A DNA stretch of 64,000 bases from Metellina segmentata (GCA_947359465.1 OX375872.1:83384931-83448930), one strand, 5' to 3'. Positions 37,172-49,616 are shown, counted from the stretch's first letter. The notes: generated from the letters alone by a model not told the origin. A program made the numbers and translations.

Positions 37172-39510
37172 GATTAAAAGGTTTACTGTCAGATGAGCAC
37201 GGCAAAGGAAAAAATTGTTCCGTTAGTTTTTAACGGTAAAAGTAGGCACTAGGAAAAGGAAATATTGAAACGATACACAAGAATGAGAGGAATTACAAGT
37301 GGATCTTACATTGAAATTAGGTAAAAGTAAAGAGTGTGTCAACACAAATGGTAAAATAATCTAAACAGTCAATCAGTTTATAGGAACATAGTATTTTTGC
37401 ACCTCTACTTGTTGAAAAATTTCTCACTGAATTTTGTGATGATTGATGAATTTATTTGATACCTTTTTAAAAATATTTTGAAAATGACAGTATATCTTAA
37501 GTACTAAACAAATGTCTTTGTTTTTATCCGCAAACAGCTTACTTACAAGAGGTAAATTTGTGTGAATCATATCTACAGTTTTCAGAAAATTAGCTCAGAA
37601 TATAGTGAAATTGTCTTTGAATAAAAACAGATTCTAGCTACTTAGGATTTAATCAATATTTTACTATAAGTTTAATCCATACTACTCAAGTCAAATAAAT
37701 ATGTTTACACTCCTTAAAAGTAATTTGTTTTGATTAATTTATCCCTTATCGAAATACCTAATTACAAGTTAATCTTTCTGAAAATGTATATGCACTTTTA
37801 CAACTCGTTCGAACGTAAAAATTGAGAGACAGTACCTTAAAAAAAAGGACAAAAAAATAAAAAAAAGTTTCAATGTATTTGAATTAGAAAAACATATTTT
37901 CAAGAAAAGAAGAAATCAAGTATACCTTTCTCCATTTAAGTACTGTTGAAGTATTTCGTATCTCTAATTTTATTTCTTTATCATCAGTCGTGTTTTAAAT
38001 TCCTCTTTAGATAGTTTATGTGTTAAGAGTAGGTTCCGTTGAATAAATGAACCATTTCCGTGATCAATATTCGGAAAGATGTTTTCTACAGAAATATAAC
38101 TTGAACTTTAAATCACTCAAACGTAAAACAGGCTGTACTATCTTGCAGTGTGGTAGAAGGATTTATATTAGCCATACAAGATCAAATATTGCTTACTTTA
38201 CGAAGAAAAAAGTAATCTATGTGATGGCAGATTATACCTGAGATACGTCCTAGACGGACCATGAAAAGGTCGACTTAGAAAATCACATTGTCTGGATTTA
38301 ATCAAGATAGTAGAGCCCGTTTTTTATCTTTGATCCCTGAAGAATCTAAAGGATGATAAGATATTTCGAAAAAGAAAGTTAGGAAGAAATATCCGTATCA
38401 TATATGTTTTTTCTTTTTTAGACTTAATATCTGTAAGTCTTTAGAACGTACGAGGTAAACCATGTGTCACATTAAAAAGCTTTTCTTGCCCATCTTCAAA
38501 GTACAAAAATTATTTGTAAAGATTAATCTATTTTCCATTTCCATTGGATTAGCAAAAAACAATGCGCAAAATTTTTGTGTAATCAAATATATTTAATAAA
38601 ACTAACTCTTCTTATTTAAATATATGGGTATAAATTCTGATTAAAAACAAATAATTATTACAACTCTATTAGAAATATTAATTGGTCTCAACCTAGCACA
38701 CCCATTGCGTTTTCAATCATATAACACAATATAGCTTAATTTAGTAAACAATAACTAATATTAAAAGCCTACAAATTCAGTATCATTATTCAAACTCTAG
38801 AATTAACTTAGTTTCAATTCAGTTAAATTTTAATCCCTACTTTCAACCATATTTTTACTCCCACATGAATGAATCTGATTTTAAAAGCATGGATAACCTA
38901 ATTTATTCGTTGTCCTGTAACTGATACTGCAGTCAAAACCATATCAAGTTTCCATACTCCCTGTAATCAATTTAAAACCTGTTCATTATCAAAGATCCTA
39001 TTCTAATTTGTTAGCAGTATCATGTGAAATATTTTTTATACTTTCAATAAAATTGAATGTTTCCAAAACATTGTACATCAATATCATTCGTTACATCCAC
39101 GAATTCAGTTTCTAAAGATAATACTATAAAATAAAAACTAAAGCTTTTGAAGGGGGAAAGGACGTGTAATTACTTTTAGTCTCTATCTTGCACTGATATT
39201 AACATATTTTTGGTTTGTCACGACATATATTTTCATAAACGAGGGTTTAAATATACCATGTTTTGAGTCTCAAAATCGATTCTGAAGCTCTATGAACATC
39301 TAGGACCAGCATGAAATTTCAACTTAGACCTGTTCAACATAGAATCATATCTCTAATTATTCGGCATACCAAGTGAGAACATATCCGTATACATTTTTTT
39401 AAGTAATGAAGATATTTTTGTAGGTTTCCAACTCCTGAAATCAGACTTATGCCAAACCAAACGACGAATTTTTATCAAGTGATTAGGAATGTTAGGTTGA
39501 CTTGTTTTGA
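37172..39510. other. No recognisable gene; AT-rich
   Basis: Short frames only; nothing supportable on either strand. Confidence 0.55.
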
Positions 39511-39565
39511 CTGTTTTATGAGGCAAGGGCCATATTTGGCCATGCTGCGCCAAACACAAGACATA
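39511..39565 (+). repeat. Dispersed near-palindromic motif (copy)
   Basis: CTGTTTTATGAGGCAAGGGC then CATATTTGGCCATGCTGCGC and CAAACACAAGACATAC. GGCAAGGGCCA and TGGCCATGCTGCGCC form the arms of a near palindrome. Confidence 0.65.
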
Positions 39566-39858
39566 CAATATCTAGTAATAGAACAAACAAGCAATGAAAG
39601 TTTTACTGACGGGGAAGAGACAAATACACCTAGAAGGAATGCACCTGTCAGATCATACCTGAGTCACCTACAACTCGATGGTTGCTAGCACATTGGGCAT
39701 ACCCCATGACGAATCTGAGAATGTTAGATGATACTAAATACAACATAGTTTTCACGTAGTTGATTACTGAATAGCAGTGAAAACCCTTTTGACTTGGAAA
39801 ACATTTTTTCGCAATCATTTTAAGTGAATCGATATGTTTTTAAAATGTAAACCACCTT

Positions 39859-39879
39859 TATATATATATATATATATAT
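39859..39879 (+). repeat. TA microsatellite
   Basis: About ten TA units in a row. Confidence 0.9.
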
Positions 39880-40770
39880 GATGTCATTACTTTTGCACTC
39901 TGGGCTGAAAGTTTTTGATACTGGGATTTCTCTTTAAAAAATTGTGCAATACACAGAGCAGGAGCGCGATAAAAAAATTCTGCTGTCCGATATGTAGATG
40001 TATTTCTTACTCTATTGTGTGTGCAGATCTGTCAGAGTAGCGAAGAAAATAACGCCCTCCCTTTTAAGAAAGTATGGTAGCCTTGCAACAATGTCATGTC
40101 TTCTTTATTACGAAACCTGTACGGGCTCTTGTGGCGCTGTTTTTTCATCCGAATTTCTGTCTTTTTTTATAGGTAACTTCAACTTGAAAACAACGAAGTG
40201 TATTTTTTGTTAATATCTTTGTTTGTTAAATTTTTTTTCGAAGATAACACATTAATATTTTGTCATACGTAAGACACACAGAATAAAAAAAATTAAGTAC
40301 CACATACTTGCATATTAATATGGTGTATGAAAGGTCATATCAATTATGAAAAATGTCCCGAATTAAATCTAATACATTTTTTCACCTACAGCTTTTTTAT
40401 TTCTGCGTATTGTTGAAACGTAATTCATTGCAAACTTTAAATTTAATTGAAACGAAAATTTTCACGTATAACCCTTCTTTTCGATTTCTCTAACTTCATT
40501 TACTAAAGTAAATTTCTTTAAGAGTTTTGCCATTTTTTAATATTTACGGTTATATTTTTACCAATAACGGTTGTGTATAACCTCTCATAAGCGTTGTGTA
40601 AATTAATATACAGAAAATAATGTGAATATGATACACTCTGTACCAATAGCGGAAAAGAATGCGCAGATACCTAGTACCTCGATTGGAAATTCATTCTGCA
40701 CTGAACTTTTGCAACAAATGCAGAGAAAAATATTTCCTCACATTAGCTTTGTTCCCCCAAATGGTTGGTT

Positions 40771-40826
40771 ATGTTTTTATGGTGCAAGGACCATATTTGG
40801 TCATGTTGCGTCAAACACAAGATAGA
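40771..40826 (+). repeat. Dispersed near-palindromic motif (copy)
   Basis: ATGTTTTTATGGTGCAAGGA then CCATATTTGGTCATGTTGCG and TCAAACACAAGATAGACATC. It matches the copy at 39511 over the motif and weakly beyond. Confidence 0.65.
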
Positions 40827-41372
40827 CATCATCAAGTGATCCCCAATAATAGTCACATCTTTAGTAATACTTTCTCATCAGTAACGATTCTGTGAATACG
40901 GAGACTATTATAGGCTTTTTTATACATTTAATTCAAAATAAACTGTTTTTAAAGTGTCTATTAAGAAAACTCAACCCAATGCTTTTTACGGACAATTTTC
41001 AGAATCAAATCGAAGAGGTTGTGACAGTCTCAATCCAGCACTGTTTGTCAAACGAATAATGCGTCAAAACAAGGTAATCGTGTTTTGAAAGTCGTGACCT
41101 CCCAAACAAAGCACAGAAGAAAAACTGAGCTGCAATAGTGAGTGAGTATAACAAACAAATATGTGCCCAACTGACGCCTTGACGTGTTATCAAACAGAGC
41201 CCTACGAATGGAAAACTCAATAACGTGATGTCAACCAAGCATTGCGGAGTAGCAACAAAACTGAAATGGATCGAGGAAAATATGTTCCGTCGCAATTTTA
41301 CATTTTCATCCTCTGCATACGCTTCTAATAAAATGTTTGGTGTAGAGGATAGTAACAGCTTTATGAATCAAA
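40827..41372. other. No recognised gene
   Basis: A minus-strand frame at 41005-41295 and a plus frame at 41225-41431 lie in a slightly GC-richer stretch next to the Helitron. Neither matches a family I know. Confidence 0.45.
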
Positions 41373-41890
41373 CTAGCAAAATACCCGACCTTACTCGGTT
41401 TGAATTCGTTTACTCTAGATTGAAGAGATAATCAAAATATATAATGACTTACGTTTTTTGTAGAGTAAAAATTTATTTTAACACCTTTCGCCATCTTTAT
41501 ATTTTCTACAACTTACTTTGGACACAAATCCTACACATGCATATCCATTCATGTAATACATTTCACATACATCGCACAATTGCTGTATGACAAAGCTCAA
41601 AAAGACGAAAGGTGATACTAAGGTTACTACTATAAAAGACGATTTATAGGAAGATTTGGAATTCCCTTTCTTAAGTTGTTTTCATGTGCAACTCAATTAA
41701 TTAAAATTACGATTTACGGCGAGTGCTCTCGCACTCATAGTCAACAAAACAATATTTTTTTACCTGTGGCACTCTTGCCTCCGGTATGCGACATTGTGAA
41801 TTTTTGCAATCTTCTCCTGTCATTACTACAACGAATTTTTTAATGTTGGAAAAAGTTCTAGTTTGGATTTTTAAACATTATTATTATTTC

Positions 41891-42060
41891 AATAACGACA
41901 TTATTCTTTAAATAACGGCATTATTCTTTAAATAACGGCATTATTCTTTAAATAACGGCATTATTCTTTCAATAACGGCATTATTCTTTCAATAACGGCA
42001 TTATTCTTTCAATAACGGCATTATTCTTTCAATAACGGCATTATTCTTTCAATAACGGCA
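41891..42060 (+). repeat. 20-bp tandem array in the outer Helitron
   Basis: Eight full units plus half of AATAACGGCATTATTCTTTM. The inner Helitron copy has only about 4.5 units at the matching place. Confidence 0.95.
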
Positions 42061-42595
42061 TAACTACACTTAAAATTTACTGAAAATTTATACTGACTTA
42101 CCTAACATTTTCAAGTCTAATACTTTGTGGTGCTGTTGGGTGTGATGAGAAGGAAAACACATTTATTAAAATAATAAATATTTAAAACAGGAAACAGCGA
42201 AGTAAATCAAAATAAAAGATGTCGTAAAAAATTGTTCCAAAGATATTAATTTGTGATTCAATTTTATCTCGTGATCTCGCACAGTTGCCACAACTTACAA
42301 CTAAAAGTGTACAAAATTTAGAAATGTGAAATTAATTCAGAGCGAAAGAACCAGAAAAAATATCACTGCTCGCGCGATCGTGTTCATTCTCGTTTCATTG
42401 AAAAATATCGTCTGTCCCAAATTTTCGGAAATCGTTTTCATTGCGCAATGAATAAAAATAAGACTCGAAATAAATGACGTATCTATATAAATAAGAATGG
42501 AGTGTTTGTTTGTACATTCAATATTTTCGACGCATTTCAAGTTTTCTATCCGTTTTGGACCCTTCTGATGCCGAATCCGCCTTTTTCTCGTTTGG

Positions 42596-42596
<1 letters not shown>

Positions 42597-42638
<42 letters not shown>
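42597..42638 (+). repeat. GTCT microsatellite in the inner Helitron
   Basis: About ten GTCT units, about 115 bp from the Helitron 5' end. Confidence 0.95.
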
Positions 42639-43502
42639 ATGTTGTGCCCTATACACGTCCACGCGGTTTAAGATATTTTCATGGAAATTTGCATACAGAG
42701 AGTACTTATCTTGATTTAGTGAGTGGAATTGGTTGCGAAAGTCTGTCTGTCCGTCTTTCTGTTCTATGCTCGATTTTGTGTTTGTGTGTTTGTGCAAGCA
42801 TCACATGAATTGTATTCCAGATATTTGATTGCATTGCATTTTATTTTATACATTATCTAATAATTTAGTGAATGCAATATTAAACATTTCTTTATTGTTA
42901 TATTTAGACGAGTTTCATGCTAAAACACCTGAGTAAGTATACTGAAATCAACCATAATTTGGTAGTTTTGGAAAAATTGGAATGTCTATTGAATATTACG
43001 ATTAATTCGATTGCTTTACCAGTACTGCTGAAAAAGTAATTATTCTTCAAAAAAAAATTTTTTTTATGGAATTTCATTTCTGATACGTCATTTATTTCGA
43101 GTCTTATTTTTATTCTTTGCGCAATGAAAACGATTTCCGAAAATTTGGGACAGACGATATTTTTCAATGAAACGAGAATGAACACGATCGCGCGAGCAGT
43201 GATATTTTTTCTGGTTCTTTCGCTCTGAATTAATTTCACATTTCTAAATTTTGTACACTTTTAGTTGTTAGTTGTGGCAACTGTGCGAGATCAAGAGATA
43301 AAATTGAATCACAAATTAATATCTTTGGAACAATTTTTTACGACATCTTCTATTTTGTTTTACTTTGCTGTTTCCTGTTTTAAATATTTATTATTTTAAT
43401 AAATGTGTTTTCCTTCTCATCACACCCAACAGCACCACAAAGTATTAGACTTGAAAATGTAAGTAAGTCAGTATAAATTTTCAGTAAATTTTAAGTGTAG
43501 TT

Positions 43503-43600
43503 ATGCCGTTATTTAAAGAATAATGCCGTTATTTAAAGAATAATGCCGTTATTTAAAGAATAATGCCGTTATTTAAAGAATAATGTCGTTATTGAAATAA
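43503..43600 (+). repeat. 20-bp tandem array in the inner Helitron
   Basis: About 4.5 units of TGCCGTTATTTAAAGAATAA, the reverse complement of the unit at 41891-42060. Confidence 0.95.
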
Positions 43601-44557
43601 TAATAATGTTTAAAAATCCAAACTAGAACTTTTTCCAACATTAAAAAATTCGTTGTAGTAATGACAGGAGAAGATTGCAAAATTTCACATTGTCGCATAC
43701 CGGAGGCAAGAGTGCCACAGGTAAAAAAATATTGTTTTGTTGACTATGAGTGCGAGAGCACTCGCCGTAAATCGTAATTTTAATTAATTGAGTTGCTCAT
43801 GAAAACAACTTAAGAAAGGGAATTCCAAATCTTCCTATAAATCGTCTTTTATAGTAGTAACCTTAGTATCACCTTTCGTCTTTTTGAGCTTTGTCATACA
43901 GCAATTGTGCGATGTATGGGAAATGTATTACATGAATGGATATGCATGTGTAGGATTTGTGTCCAAAGTAAGTTGTAGAAAATATAAAGATGGCGAAAGG
44001 TGTTAAAATAAATTTTTACTCTACAAAAAACATAAGTCGTTATATATTTTGATTATCTCTTCAATCTAGAGTAAACGAATTCAAACCGAGTAAGGTCGGG
44101 TATTTTGCTAGTCAGAAATAAAATTCCATAAAAAAAAATAATTTTTTGAAGAATAATTACTTTTTCAGCAGTACTGGTAAAGCAATCGAATTAATCGTAA
44201 TATTCAATAGACATTCCAATTTTTCCAAAACTACTAAATTATGGTTGATTTAAGTATACTTACTCAGGTGTGTTAGCATGAAACTCGTCTAAATATAACA
44301 ATAAAGAAATGTTTAATATTGCATTCACTAAATTATTAGATAATGTATAAAATAAAATACAATGCAATCAAATATCTGGAATACAATTCATGTGATGCTT
44401 ACACAAACACACAAACACAAAATCGAGCATAGAACAGAAAGACGGACAGACAGACTTTCGCAACCAATTCCACTCACTAAATCAAGATAAGTACTCTCTG
44501 TATGCAAATTTCCATGAAAATATCTTAAACCGCGTGGACGTGTATAGGGCACAACAT

Positions 44558-44558
<1 letters not shown>

Positions 44559-44592
<34 letters not shown>
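44559..44592 (+). repeat. GACA microsatellite in the outer Helitron
   Basis: About eight GACA units at the place corresponding to 42597-42638, on the opposite strand. Confidence 0.95.
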
Positions 44593-44707
44593 CCAAACGA
44601 GAAAAAGACGGATTCGGCATCAGAAGGGTCCAAAACAGATAGAAAACTTGAAATGCGTCGAAAATATTGAATGTACAAACAAACACTCCATTCTTATTTA
44701 TATAGAT

Positions 44708-45876
44708 AAAGGAAACCTGACATACTCGGTCATGATGGGAGTTTCAAAAATCAATTTCCAGACAGGAATAGAACAATTTAACCCTCTGCGATTCTAGTAA
44801 ATAAAAATAACCATAGCAATCTTTAAGATGAATTTAATAATTTTTACATATGCTATATATATTTGATAAATATATTACGAATTTCTGGACAGTTTTGTTT
44901 CAGAAATAAAGCACGCTTAATGATGTTCGATGTTCTTTTGGGTTTCCTGTAAATTTATTTTTTGTAATTGCGTAATAAAGGAAGTGCGTCATTTTAAATT
45001 TTTTTAAGTCTAATCTTATTTTTTACATGATTTTCTATTTACAAGAAAGTAATATTGTATGCTTACAAATAAAAAGATTCAGTTAATACTATTTTTAAGT
45101 TATATTTAAATCTAACTTTTCGTAGAAAATGTAATGCCCCTCACAATGATAGAAAAAAAGATATTTGAAATTAATCTAAAACCATATTATCTAAATATAC
45201 TTGTATTTATGGGCTTATACTCATAAATACGTTAATATTTAGATAATATGCTGAATGTGATTAAAAGAATGTTACGTATTTTATTAGGCGAAAGCTCTGT
45301 CAAATTATTAATACAGTCTTGTATTAAACATACCTTTAATTCTAAAAAGGCACTAGGCAAAAAAAAATTCTTAATCTATTTATTAACAGAAAACAATTCA
45401 AGTTGAGAAAATTCTCCTAAGACCTCCCCAATAAGAAAAACTACCAAAAAAGCGTAGAATTTATTTGTTGAAATAAAGAGATTTTAGAACTCTGTGCACT
45501 CAGTTTTGAATACACTATTGTAAAAAAGCGATTACAATTATTAGTATAAGTTATAATAGACTAAACAAACCAGAACTTGTTTAGAACTTTCAAAACTTAA
45601 TGAAATATTAAAACAACGTAAACCCGTCACTTAACAAAAGAACTACAAAATCAATTTCTTAACACAAAACTGTTGATACGTTATATAAAAATTACTCTAA
45701 GCAATAAAAATAATTTTCAGCTATAAAACAACAATACACAGATTATTTTTTAAATAATTTTTTGAATAAATCTTAACTATTACGTGACAAAATTTAATTT
45801 GAATGCGGACGGCCGCGGATTTGAAAACCAGGAGCATTATCCGTATCCATAATAATGGCCTTTTCTGAGCACAAAT
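44708..45876. other. AT-rich stretch with a strong hairpin
   Basis: No gene is visible. The hairpin at 45183-45250 is listed separately. Confidence 0.5.
45183..45250. repeat. 68-bp hairpin with 16-bp perfect outer stem
   Basis: CATATTATCTAAATAT (45183-45198) is exactly complementary to 45235-45250. After a 4-nt mismatch on each side, GTATTTATG (45203-45211) pairs exactly with 45222-45230, leaving a 10-nt loop. Confidence 0.85.
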
Positions 45877-45950
45877 GTCTTCGGGATCGATCCAATAGTG
45901 GCCAATAGCCCGTGGTATTACTCCAGGGGGCCGCCAATTCAACTACCTAC
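45877..45950 (+). mobile_element. 74-bp 5'-truncated SINE with 12-bp target duplications
   Basis: Only the 3' end of the CTAC-tailed family is present: TTCGGGATCGATCC, GCCAATAGCCCGTGGTATTA, CTCCAG and the AACTACCTAC tail. Perfect repeats CTGAGCACAAAT at 45865-45876 and 45951-45962 show that the truncation happened during insertion. Confidence 0.85.
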
Positions 45951-45962
45951 CTGAGCACAAAT

Positions 45963-46562
45963 TCCACATACCTAATACACCCCTTAAACATAAGCGCAAC
46001 ACGAATTTTGAGTCGATAATTTTCTGGTCATATTAGTGCAGTGCACATAAAACTGAGCCCAAGCCCGATTCAACGAACGATACAAATGCAAAGAGGGTTT
46101 GAAATAAATTAATAATAAAACAACATATTTGGCCTCTCCTTAAGTGTGCATCCCGTTTTTCTGTAACGGAACTCCTCAGGGGGAATTCTTGGCGCGCTCC
46201 GGAATCTTGGCAAGGGGAGTGCTCTGTCAGGAGTTTATGGGTAGAGGAGTTCCAATTTTCTGGAATTCCAAAGCCATCCGATGTCAAAATTGAATTCCAT
46301 CGTCTTTTGTGATTGGTTGTGAAAGAAAGGCGAGAAGCCCAATCCATTGTGATGCGTCAATGCCAGACAATGCACGGAGAGAGAGAGAGAGGAAGATGGA
46401 TGGTCAAGATGGGACGTCTGCAGTGCGTGCGGAGGGGTCCAACAAATCATAGCCATCTCTGCTCGGGAAGGAAAACGACTCCTTCACCATCGGGACATGT
46501 TTCGGGGACCAAATTGTCAGATCGGCTTAACAAGCCAACCCCATATACTGAGCGCTTATCCG
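45963..46562. other. Non-coding flank of the satellite array
   Basis: About 46130-46560 is GC-richer and contains an AG run (46378-46391) and overlapping frames on both strands (46033-46347 minus, 46313-46672 plus) that resemble no family. It may be part of a larger repeat element that carries the satellite. Confidence 0.4.
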
Positions 46563-49516
46563 GGAGTGCATTCATCGCTCTTCTGTTTATAATTGAGGAG
46601 CTTGCTTCGAAGGCATTGAGCCGAAGTTACGCATGCTATAGTCAAAGTCTAAAAGCGTCAAACAATGTCTAAGATGGATCGAAAACAATTTGCATGACTA
46701 ATTATTTTATCATCTTGTTTTTATCTTATGCTTTGAAGCTTCTAGACTTCAATTATCAGTTTGGCTTTGGTAGACATACCCCTTTATTTCAGTGTGTATT
46801 ATATTTTTAATAATCGGAGTGCATTCATCGCTCTTCTGTTTATAATTCAGGAGCTGGCTTCGAAGGCATTGAGCCGAAGTTACGCATGCTATAATCAAAG
46901 TCTAAAAGCGTCAAACAATGTCTAAGATGGATCGAAAACCATTTGCATGACTAATTATTTTATCATCTTGTTTTTGTCTTATGCTTTGAAGCTTCAATTA
47001 CCAGTTTGGCTTTGGTAGAAACAACCCTTTATTTCAATGTGTATTATATTTTTAATAATCGGAGTGCATTCATTGCTCTTCTGTTTATAATTTAGGAGCT
47101 TGCTTCCAAGGCATTGAGCCGAAGTTACGCATGCTATAATCAAAGTCTAAAAGCGTCAAACAATGTCTAAGATGGATCGAAAACAATTTGCATGACTAAT
47201 TATTTTATCATCTTCTTTTTATCTTATGCTTTGAAGCTTCAATTACCAGTTTGGCTTTGGTAGACATAGCCCTTTATTTCAATGTGTATTATATTTTTAA
47301 TAATCGGAGTGCATTCATTGCTCTTCTGTTTATAATTTAGGAGCTTGCTTCCAAGGCATTGAGCCAAAGTTACGCATGCTATAATCAAAGTCTAAAAGCG
47401 TCAAACAATGTCTAAGATGGATCGAAAACAATTTGCATGACTAATTATTTTATCATCTTGTTTTTATCTTATGCTTTGAAGCTTCAATTACCAGTTTGGC
47501 TTTGGTAGAAACAACCCTTTATTTCAATGTGTATTATATTTTTAATAATCGGAGTGCATTCATTGCTCTTCTGTTTATAATTTAGGAGCTTGCTTCCAAG
47601 GCATTGAGCCAAAGTTACGCATGCTATAATCAAAGTCTAAAAGCGTCAAACAATGTCTAAGATGGATCGAAAACAATTTGCATGACTAATTATTTTATCA
47701 TCTTCTTTTTATCTTATGCTTTGAAGCTTCAATTACCAGTTTGGCTTTGGTAGAAACAACCCTTTATTTCAATGTGTATTATATTTTTAATAATCGGAGT
47801 GCATTCATTGCTCTTCTGTTTATAATTTAGGAGCTTGCTTCCAAGGCATTGAGCCGAAGTTACGCATGCTATAATCAAAGTCTAAAAGCGTCAAACAATG
47901 TCTAAGATGGATCGAAAACAATTTGCATGACTAATTATTTTATCATCTTCTTTTTATCTTATGCTTTGAAGCTTCAATTACCAGTTTGGCTTTGGTAGAC
48001 ATAGCCCTTTATTTCAATGTGTATTATATTTTTAATAATCGGAGTGCATTCATTGCTCTTCTGTTTATAATTTAGGAGCTTGCTTCCAAGGCATTGAGCC
48101 AAAGTTACGCATGCTATAATCAAAGTCTAAAAGCGTCAAACAATGTCTAAGATGGATCGAAAACAATTTGCATGACTAATTATTTTATCATCTTGTTTTT
48201 ATCTTATGCTTTGAAGCTTCAATTACCAGTTTGGCTTTGGTAGAAACAACCCTTTATTTCAATGTGTATTATATTTTTAATAATCGGAGTGCATTCATTG
48301 CTCTTCTGTTTATAATTTAGGAGCTTGCTTCCAAGGCATTGAGCCAAAGTTACGCATGCTATAATCAAAGTCTAAAAGCGTCAAACAATGTCTAAGATGG
48401 ATCGAAAACAATTTGCATGACTAATTATTTTATCATCTTCTTTTTATCTTATGCTTTGAAGCTTCAATTACCAGTTTGGCTTTGGTAGAAACAACCCTTT
48501 ATTTCAATGTGTATTATATTTTTAATAATCGGAGTGCATTCATTGCTCTTCTGTTTATAATTTAGGAGCTTGCTTCCAAGGCATTGAGCCGAAGTTACGC
48601 ATGCTATAATCAAAGTCTAAAAGCGTCAAACAATGTCTAAGATGGATCGAAAACAATTTGCATGACTAATTATTTTATCATCTTCTTTTTATCTTATGCT
48701 TTGAAGCTTCAATTACCAGTTTGGCTTTGGTAGACATAGCCCTTTATTTCAATGTGTATTATATTTTTAATAATCGGAGTGCATTCATTGCTCTTCTGTT
48801 TATAATTTAGGAGCTTGCTTCCAAGGCATTGAGCCGAAGTTACGCATGCTATAATCAAAGTCTAAAAGCGTCAAACAATGTCTAAGATGGATCGAAAACA
48901 ATTTGCATGACTAATTATTTTATCATCTTCTTTTTATCTTATGCTTTGAAGCTTCAATTACCAGTTTGGCTTTGGTAGACATAGCCCTTTATTTCAATGT
49001 GTATTATATTTTTAATAATCGGAGTGCATTCATTGCTCTTCTGTTTATAATTTAGGAGCTTGCTTCCAAGGCATTGAGCCAAAGTTACGCATGCTATAAT
49101 CAAAGTCTAAAAGCGTCAAACAATGTCTAAGATGGATCGAAAACAATTTGCATGACTAATTATTTTATCATCTTGTTTTTATCTTATGCTTTGAAGCTTC
49201 AATTACCAGTTTGGCTTTGGTAGACATAGCCCTCTATTTCAATGTGTATTATATTTTTAATAATCGGAGTGCATTCATTGCTCTTCTGTTTATAATTGAG
49301 GGGCTTGCTTCCAAGGCATTGAGCCGAAGCTACGCATGCTATAGTCAAAGTCTAAAAGCGTCAAGCAATGTCTAAGATAGATCGAAAACAATTTGATGGA
49401 CTAATTATTTTATCATCTTGTTTTTTCTTATTCTTTGAAGCTTCTAGACTTAGACTGCCTGTTTGGCTTTGGTAAACAGAGCCTTTATTCCAATGTATAT
49501 TATATTTTTAACAATC
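46563..49516 (+). repeat. Satellite array: 12 units of about 245 bp
   Basis: The unit begins GGAGTGCATTCATTGCTCTT. Starts are at 46563, 46816, 47061, 47306, 47551, 47796, 48041, 48286, 48531, 48776, 49021 and 49266. The spacing is exactly 245 bp for all inner units and 250-253 bp for the first and last. Inner units are almost identical, while the edge units (1, 2, 12) are clearly diverged, for example by the extra TCTAGACTT in units 1 and 12. Diagnostic positions (GCCGAAG/GCCAAAG, TCTTCT/TCTTGT, GTAGACATAG/GTAGAAACAA) show that units 4-5-6 and 7-8-9 form the same trio. No frame stays open through the unit. Confidence 0.97.
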
Positions 49517-49616
49517 GGAAGTCCTGAAACAGAATTTGATTCTAACAAAAACAGAATGAAGGGAATTTCCAGTTTCTTTCCATAAGGATTTCAATTCACG
49601 CATTGTGATGAATCGA

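Larger units (their letters stand above)
42482..44111 (+). mobile_element. Inner Helitron copy inserted in the outer one
   Basis: It starts TCTATATAAATAAGAATGG and ends GTATTTTGCTAG. A small hairpin CCGA/TCGG (44086-44099) lies 8 nt before CTAG, as expected for a Helitron 3' end. The flanking bases are A (42481) and T (44112), and removing the insert rejoins the outer copy exactly at an A|T dinucleotide. Sequence agreement with the outer copy is very high by eye, so the insertion is recent. Length 1630 bp, no protein. Confidence 0.88.
41373..44706 (-). mobile_element. Outer non-autonomous Helitron, interrupted by a second copy
   Basis: On the minus strand the 5' end is TCTATATAAATAAGAATGG (starting at 44706) and the 3' end is GGTCGGGTATTTTGCTAG (ending at 41373). 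The element lies between A (41372) and T (44707), as Helitrons do, and makes no target duplication. Its own sequence is 44706-44112 plus 42481-41373 (about 1.70 kb). The middle is occupied by an opposite-strand copy. No Rep/helicase is encoded. Confidence 0.85.

Noticed and set aside
41005..41431. Transposase-like region beside the Helitron
   Set aside because: Frames on both strands looked promising for length but contain no catalytic or DNA-binding motif I can name.
41891..42060. CRISPR-like short repeat array
   Set aside because: The 20-bp repeats abut with no spacers and sit inside a Helitron.
46313..46672. 119-codon plus-strand frame entering the satellite
   Set aside because: It runs across the border between leader and first satellite unit, is mirrored by minus-strand frames and has no family match.
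46563..49516. CRISPR or phage-type array
   Set aside because: Units are 245 bp, contiguous and without spacers, in an animal genome; it is a satellite.
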